Shown here: in pieces, positions 60,091 to 64,000 of the stretch
How the letters are laid out: every line of letters starts with the position of its first letter
Numbering within the stretch: position 1 is the stretch's first letter
Assembly (NCBI GenBank): GCA_024693365.1
Contig: JAILLF010000037.1
Coordinates: 178,210-242,209 of the forward strand
DNA length: 64,000 nt
Direction: 5' to 3'
Source: Acetatifactor sp.
Lineage (GTDB): Bacteria > Bacillota > Clostridia > Lachnospirales > Lachnospiraceae
Notes under the pieces: model-generated
The model's input: the letters and a program-made list of their open reading frames with translations, nothing else
What the model was told of the DNA's origin: nothing
The model's database searches: none
Position numbers and translations under genes: made by a program

Positions 60091-61320
60091 TTACATGTCG
60101 AGAAGGTCGATGCCCTGCTCCTGGAGCTTCATGGCGCGAACCTTGCAGGAGAGGCCGAAGAGGTTGATGAAGCCTTCAGCGTCATGATGATCATAGAGGT
60201 CACCGGTGGTGAAGGATGCGATCTTCTCGTTGTACAGGGTGTAAGGAGAAGTCGTGCCGGCCTTGATGATGTTGCCCTTGTAGAGCTTGAACTTTACTTC
60301 GCCGGTTACGTGCTTCTGGGTCTCTTCAATGAATGCCTGCTCAGCCTGGCGAAGGGGAGTGAACCACTTTCCTTCGTAAACAAGGCTTGCGAAGCGACTG
60401 CCCATTTCCTTCTTCATTGCGTAGGTGTCGCGGTCAAGGATGAGCTCCTCAAGCTGCTGATGTGCCTCCATGAGGATCGTTCCTCCGGGAGTCTCATAAA
60501 CGCCGCGGCTCTTCATGCCGACAACGCGGTTCTCAACGATGTCGATGATGCCGATGCCGTGCTTGCCGCCGAGCTCGTTGAGCTTGTGGATGATGTCGGA
60601 AACCTTCATCTTCTGGCCGTTTACGGAAGTGGGAATGCCCTTTTCAAAGGTCATGGTCACGTACTCGCCCTGATCGGGAGCCTTCTCAGGAGTCGTGCCA
60701 AGAACCAGCAGGTGATCATAGTTGGGCTCGTTAGCGGGATCCTCCAGCTCAAGACCCTCATGGCTGATGTGCCAGATGTTGCGGTCGCGGCTGTAGGAGG
60801 AGTCTGCGGAGAAGGGCAGGTTGATGCCGTGCGCCTTACAGTACTCGATCTCGGATTCACGGGAATCCATGGTCCACTTGTCATTACGCCATGCAGCGAT
60901 AATCTTAATGTCGGGAGCAAGAGCCTTGATGCCAAGCTCGAAACGGATCTGATCGTTACCCTTACCGGTAGCGCCGTGGCAGATTGCGGTAGCACCTTCC
61001 TTGCGGGCGATTTCAACAAGCTTCTTTGCGATCAGGGGACGAGCCATGGAGGTACCAAGCAGGTACTTGTTCTCATAGATGGCATTTGCCTGAACGCAGG
61101 GAACGATATACTCGTCGCAGAACTCGTCAACCACGTTCTCAATATACAGCTTGGAAGCGCCGCAGAACTTTGCTCTCTCTTCCAGACCGTCTAGCTCCTC
61201 TGCCTGTCCGCAGTCAACGCAGACGCAGATCACTTCGTAGTCAAAATTCTCCTTGAGCCAAGGAATGATGGCGGTGGTGTCAAGTCCGCCGGAATAAGCA
61301 AGAATGACTTTTTCTTTCAT
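60091..61320 (-). CDS. argG: Argininosuccinate synthase
   Basis: 409 residues. It joins citrulline and aspartate with ATP to argininosuccinate. Motifs: [18 protein letters not shown] (ATP-binding P-loop), [20 protein letters not shown] (citrulline and aspartate contacts), and [20 protein letters not shown]. Ribosome site AAGGAGGTTTC. It stands alone; argH is not adjacent. An AT-rich stretch upstream of its promoter (TGATAAATATTCA, 61428-61440) is somewhat like an ArgR box, but the match is imperfect. Confidence 0.97.
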   Translation of the reverse strand: MKEKVILAYSGGLDTTAIIPWLKENFDYEVICVCVDCGQAEELDGLEERAKFCGASKLYIENVVDEFCDEYIVPCVQANAIYENKYLLGTSMARPLIAKKLVEIARKEGATAICHGATGKGNDQIRFELGIKALAPDIKIIAAWRNDKWTMDSRESEIEYCKAHGINLPFSADSSYSRDRNIWHISHEGLELEDPANEPNYDHLLVLGTTPEKAPDQGEYVTMTFEKGIPTSVNGQKMKVSDIIHKLNELGGKHGIGIIDIVENRVVGMKSRGVYETPGGTILMEAHQQLEELILDRDTYAMKKEMGSRFASLVYEGKWFTPLRQAEQAFIEETQKHVTGEVKFKLYKGNIIKAGTTSPYTLYNEKIASFTTGDLYDHHDAEGFINLFGLSCKVRAMKLQEQGIDLLDM

Positions 61321-61363
61321 GATGAAACCTCCTTATGGGTACATAATTATCAAACTTGAATCC

Positions 61364-61392
61364 ACTATACAACAGGTTTGCTGGAAAAGCAA
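61364..61392 (-). promoter_or_regulatory. Promoter of argG
   Basis: On the minus strand: -35 TTGCTT, 17-bp spacer, -10 TATAGT. Confidence 0.65.
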
Positions 61393-61821
61393 GAATAATA
61401 TTAACAAAAAATGCAGATTCTTCTGATAAATATTCAATAAATATGCTGATTAAGTGAATATAATATGCATATAATGTATATTTATGCATTTCGCTGTGGG
61501 GTATGGGCAGAGGAATGCTTTTTAAGAAATCGGGGCTTGGCGAGGTCGCCAAACTTGAAAAATTGGGGTTTGTCGAGGTGATTACTGATGCATGGAGTAT
61601 TTTGTTGCATCTTCGGAGAACGCGGGGCCTAAAATGCAACGTGACTAGAGTGAAGATGGATACGTGTTGTCTTTCTCCGATTGAGTAAAACAAAAAAAGC
61701 AACAAACGTGAAGTAGCATTAAGCGTATGGAAAGTAAATAGACTTGTAAGAAGCTTAGGTAGTGTAAACTCCGTGACAGGTTATCCAAAATTGCGAAGAA
61801 AACATGGGATAACATAGAAAT
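61393..61821. other. Gene-poor AT-rich region with doubtful short ORFs
   Basis: The first 100 bases are very A/T-rich with repeated ATATGCAT/ATAATGTA words. An open frame at 61503-61688 (61 residues) has only a weak ribosome site and no recognisable features. A second open stretch at 61690-61817 could encode a peptide ending VTGYPKLRRKHGIT, faintly like a transposase N-terminal HTH, but it lacks a start. I do not support a gene here. Confidence 0.4.
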
Positions 61822-62125
61822 TACGGGCAAAAATGCAAAAGAAGCAATTTGACCCGTAGGAAGTTGGAAAGGACTACGGGCAAAAAAGCAAAAGAAGCAA
61901 AATGGCCCGTAGGAAGCTGGAAAAGACTACGGGCAAAAAAGCAAAAGAAGCAAAATGGCCCGTAGGAAGTTGGAAAAGACTACGGGCAAAAAAGCAAAAG
62001 AAGCAAAATGACCCGTAGGAAGCTGGAAAAGACTACGGGCAAAAAAGCAAAAGAAGCAAAATGGCCCGTAGGAAAATGAAAATGTCTACGGGTAGAATGA
62101 CAAAAAGCTAAGTTTGACCCGTAAA
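61822..62125. repeat. Six-unit palindromic tandem array, exact 53-bp period (second array)
   Basis: TACGGG starts at 61822, 61875, 61928, 61981, 62034 and 62087, each exactly 53 bases apart. Stem CTACGGGC / GCCCGTAG and linker GGAAG-T/C-TGGAAAAGA resemble the first array, but the loop is different (AAAAGCAAAAGAAGCAAAAT). The last unit is diverged (CTACGGGTA, then TGACCCGTA). Confidence 0.94.
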
Positions 62126-62149
62126 TTGAAGAAATGAGATTCATCTGTC

Positions 62150-62470
62150 GAGACAAAAAAGCTCAGCAACTTCCAGTTTGTCAGGGAAAAGAATTCGACA
62201 GCTTCCGGTTTGTCTACGCGGTGTCCATCCGCCAAATGCTTTGCATTCGTCGGATGTCGCGCTGTCGCGCTATGCAACCAGTCCGAAATGGGTCTGTTTG
62301 TGAGCAAGCTCCCAGCAGACCATTCCGTCCTGTTTGCGCACCGCTTGTAGAAACGCGCAACTTCCAGTTTGTCGAAATGAAGGGGGGGAGATTCAAGGAA
62401 GCCATGTCAATTGTGATTGTTGATTTCTGTCTTGTTGTTCAAATGAGCTTTTGGCAAAGTGGATGAATTT
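62150..62470. repeat. Non-coding region with repeated AACTTCCAGTTTGTC words
   Basis: GCAACTTCCAGTTTGTC occurs at about 62166 and 62347, with a variant CAGCTTCCGGTTTGTC near 62198. A compact inverted segment lies between (CATCCGCCAAATGCTTTGCA and neighbouring GCATTCGTCGGATG). Open frames on both strands here have the odd, Cys/Arg-rich composition of translated repeats, so I treat them as spurious. Probably a dispersed repeat element. Confidence 0.5.
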
Positions 62471-62514
62471 GAATATACCTTGATAAATCTTGACATAGGC
62501 ATGGAAATAATAGT

Positions 62515-62697
62515 ATGTTGAAATTAGTAGTGGAAATTATGGCGTCAAGCGGAGAGGCGAGTGAGAGGAACGAGGTGGCTAGTGGAGAGGCGAGTGAGAG
62601 GACCGAGGTGGCTAGTGGAGAGAGTGAGAGGGCCGAGGTGGCTAAAGGAACGGCGAGTGAGGGACTGGGACGTCAAGAGGAACGGAGAGAGAATTAG
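62515..62697 (+). CDS. Short repetitive ORF (doubtful)
   Basis: 60 residues, mostly an 11-residue repeat of the type SGEASERTEVA encoded by 33-bp tandem DNA repeats (62548-62643). A TTGACA box lies upstream (62490), but the ribosome site is poor. It could be a small repetitive peptide or simply a tandem repeat that happens to be open. Confidence 0.3.
   Translation: MLKLVVEIMASSGEASERNEVASGEASERTEVASGESERAEVAKGTASEGLGRQEERREN
62548..62643 (+). repeat. 33-bp tandem repeat, three units
   Basis: Units at 62548, 62581 and 62614 (the last is 30 bases), with core GGAGAGGCGAGTGAGAGGA. Confidence 0.85.
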
Positions 62698-62760
62698 AGG
62701 CAGTAACGTTTAGAAAATAGAAAAGCAGAATTCAACGCGTTGGGGCGAGGAGGAAGATGG

Positions 62761-63408
62761 ATGAAGATTTTGAGCGGAGATCAGTGGGGAGCTGTTGTGA
62801 GATGGAATGGGAGACACTATATCCGGTGCCGCATGGGGATGGAAGAGTATCCGGTATTCCAGAGGATCACGGATGAGGAGGCAAAGGCCATTCTGGCGGG
62901 GGAAATGACGAGGGGGGACGTTCTGAAGACTTATCGCAGCGTTTTCCCGACTTCGCGTGAGGATGCGAAGAAAAAGCTTTTTCGGGATTATTTTGAATAT
63001 GACAGAAATCTGAACGAAGAGGAGATTAAGGAGGCGCTCCGTTTATTGAGGAAGGCACCTGCATTTGAGACGGAGTTTTATATGGTGCTTGCGGGAGAAA
63101 AACGCATTGAAGACGGCATCGTGGAGGTCGACGGAATGACCGCTTTGGATTATAAGCGGAGGCTTGGACTTGGTACGGAGGACACGTATGCATATCTGAT
63201 CAAGAGGCTGGAAAATGGGAAAGTGACCGTACAGGGAACGATTAATGATAAGAACGCAAAGGATCCGGAGACCTGGAAGAAGGATTTTTTGAAGATTGCA
63301 GGGGGGACTGCGTTACTGACGATAAGCGTAGTGGCGACGGGAATTGCGGTGACCAGAATGGTCAAAAATGGAAAAGCAAGAGTTTTTTGGGACAATTTGA
63401 AAATGTGA
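62761..63408 (+). CDS. Hypothetical protein with C-terminal membrane helix
   Basis: 215 residues. ATG 62761 has GAGGAGGAAG upstream; an in-frame start at 62740 is possible. The N-terminal 170 residues are soluble and charged, with FQRITDEEAKAILAGEMTRGD and a helix pair around NLNEEEIKEALRLLRKAP. The C-terminus has one hydrophobic helix (about 180-200, GGTALLTISVVATGIAVTRM) and a short basic tail, so the bulk is probably cytoplasmic. No family is recognised and no functional neighbour is apparent. Confidence 0.72.
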   Translation: MKILSGDQWGAVVRWNGRHYIRCRMGMEEYPVFQRITDEEAKAILAGEMTRGDVLKTYRSVFPTSREDAKKKLFRDYFEYDRNLNEEEIKEALRLLRKAPAFETEFYMVLAGEKRIEDGIVEVDGMTALDYKRRLGLGTEDTYAYLIKRLENGKVTVQGTINDKNAKDPETWKKDFLKIAGGTALLTISVVATGIAVTRMVKNGKARVFWDNLKM

Positions 63409-63423
63409 TCACGTAAAAAGCGG

Positions 63424-63506
63424 AATGAAAAACATGAAACGAAACCAGGGTAACGCTGAATGGAATAAAAGACATGAAATGAAACTAGGATAACGCTGAA
63501 TGGAAT
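63424..63506. repeat. About 40-bp direct repeat, two copies
   Basis: ACATGAAACGAAACCAGGGT followed by AACGCTGAATGGAAT is repeated with few changes from about 63471. Confidence 0.75.
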
Positions 63507-63532
63507 CACGTGAATTGATGATTTCAAGCGAG

Positions 63533-63567
63533 AAAACTGGTGGGCAAGGGATGCTCACCAGTTTTTT
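63533..63567 (+). terminator. Terminator after the hypothetical gene
   Basis: Stem AAAACTGGTGGGCA / TGCTCACCAGTTTT (one mismatch), loop AGGGA, followed by T. Confidence 0.9.
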
Positions 63568-63586
63568 ATGTTTTTTGTAAAAATGA

Positions 63587-63615
63587 TTTACTATTTACTA
63601 AAAATGTGGTATGCT
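63587..63615 (+). promoter_or_regulatory. Promoter of the terminal lipoprotein gene
   Basis: -35 TTTACT, 17-bp spacer, -10 TATGCT. A small hairpin GACGC / GCGTC plus TTTT (63671-63690) lies in the leader just before the ribosome site. Confidence 0.6.
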
Positions 63616-63704
63616 ATATAAGGTATATTGGCATTTTTGTGGACTTCCATAAATTACACTAGTTTTTTTGGACGCCCGAAAGCGTCTTTTGGAGGGATGG
63701 GGAA

Positions 63705-64000
63705 ATGAAGAACAAGAAACGTTACGCATCATTGATCATGTTGTTGGCACTGACGGTGAGCCTTGGAAGCTGCGGCGGATGTGCAGGCTGCGGAAAGGAA
63801 ACCGGAGGAGAGCCTACCAGTCAGGTTGAGGCGACGGCATCACCGGGAGGCGGACCGGCGAGCAGCGAAGTGGCAAGCGCCACGCCGACGGAAAAGCCGG
63901 CAGCAACGCCGGAGCCGACGCCAGAGCCCACGGCGACGCCGGAACCCGTGATCGACTTTGTCGATCTTGAATCACCAACGCTGGAAGAACTTCAAGCGGC
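63705..64000 (+). CDS. Lipoprotein with Thr/Pro/Glu-rich linker (cut by window end)
   Basis: 98 codons are visible. Signal peptide with lipobox LGSC (lipidation Cys near residue 23), then an unusual GGCAGCG stretch with two more Cys, then a linker of about 45 residues rich in Thr, Pro and Glu (repeats such as TPEPTPEPTATPEP), which is typical of wall-spanning lipoproteins in Lachnospiraceae. After it begins VIDFVDLESPTLEEL, the start of the functional domain, which is not in the window. ATG 63705 follows GGAGGGATGGGG. Confidence 0.82.
   Translation, partial: MKNKKRYASLIMLLALTVSLGSCGGCAGCGKETGGEPTSQVEATASPGGGPASSEVASATPTEKPAATPEPTPEPTATPEPVIDFVDLESPTLEELQA

Noticed and set aside
60184..61194. 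336-residue open frame on the plus strand
   Set aside because: It lies entirely opposite argG, which has all family motifs; no ribosome site or known family.
61418..61445. ArgR operator upstream of argG
   Set aside because: TGATAAATATTCA is near the consensus but lacks a base for a proper palindrome, and the region is simply A/T-rich; kept only as a remark.
61690..61817. Transposase remnant
   Set aside because: The peptide ending VTGYPKLRRKHGIT recalls an HTH of IS3-like transposases, but the match is short, from memory, and without a start codon.
62134..62466. 110-residue Cys/Arg-rich frame
   Set aside because: It runs through repeated DNA words in a repeat-like segment, lacks a ribosome site, and the composition looks like translated repeat DNA.
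63763..63951. 62-residue Arg-rich frame at the window end
   Set aside because: Out of frame with the clear lipoprotein gene starting at 63705.

Overview
This is a chromosome segment of about 50% G+C from a member of the Bacillota. It is most likely a Lachnospiraceae-type gut or rumen Clostridia. The supporting evidence is the sporulation genes spoVAD and spoVAE, a perfect CcpA cre site, a perfect HrcA/CIRCE operator, a YesM/YesN-type two-component pair beside a sugar ABC transporter, AAGGAGG-type ribosome binding sites, UPF0735/PheB next to hom, and secreted proteins built like those of Lachnospiraceae. No phage, plasmid, CRISPR or intact transposase gene is visible, so most of the window is core chromosome. 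It is punctuated by unusually many non-coding repeat structures.

Layout, left part (1-19,100). A heterodimeric ABC exporter comes first (first gene cut by the window edge), followed by a large secreted M4-type metallopeptidase and a lipoprotein. Then come peptidase T, an aquaporin, two zinc-ribbon membrane proteins with low-complexity linkers, a DUF1653 protein, a 5'-nucleotidase, mutY and a family 2 glycosyltransferase. A perfect 34-bp palindrome separates these from a convergent PAP2 phosphatase gene, and glyA follows.

Middle-left (19,100-31,800). A cre site and a lipoprotein precede a sugar ABC transporter (binding protein, two permeases) with its histidine kinase and AraC-type response regulator. 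Next is the aspartate-family amino-acid block (pheB-like, hom, aspartokinase). A gene-free 1.1 kb follows, holding a 211-bp palindrome, a REP-like element and a promoter-to-terminator stretch that looks like a non-coding RNA. A membrane-anchored GH3 protein ends this part.

Middle (31,800-40,900). A very cysteine-rich secreted protein gene is split by an in-frame TGA, which falls exactly on a repeat-conserved cysteine, and by a frameshift at an A5 run. After it come tRNA-Gly(GCC), an MBL/beta-CASP protein and an XRE-HTH protein fused to an orotate-phosphoribosyltransferase-like domain. Then comes a ten-unit tandem array with an exact 53-bp period.

Middle-right (40,900-53,000). thyA, three tandem related membrane proteins and folA form one run, continuing into an MBOAT acyltransferase and an SGNH-like partner. 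Then come ilvE, a parvulin-type foldase, CIRCE-controlled htpG and an SH3-domain membrane protein.

Right part (53,000-64,000). spoVAD (carrying an in-frame tandem-repeat insertion), a small protein, ridA, spoVAE and an LTA-synthase-like enzyme lie on the plus strand. A minus-strand group follows (DUF5721-like protein, LytTR response regulator, DUF1294 protein, argG). A second 53-bp-period array and two poorly characterised proteins follow, the last cut by the window edge.

The most striking pattern is a family of palindromic tandem repeats. Two arrays 21 kb apart share exactly the same 53-bp period, about five helical turns, but have different loop sequences. Degenerate two-unit relatives with periods of 52 and 50 bp have different yet still complementary stems. 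The next most interesting items are the interrupted Cys-rich giant gene, the candidate non-coding RNA near 29.86-30.21 kb, the HTH-phosphoribosyltransferase fusion and the membrane-protein trio inside the thymidylate/folate cluster.
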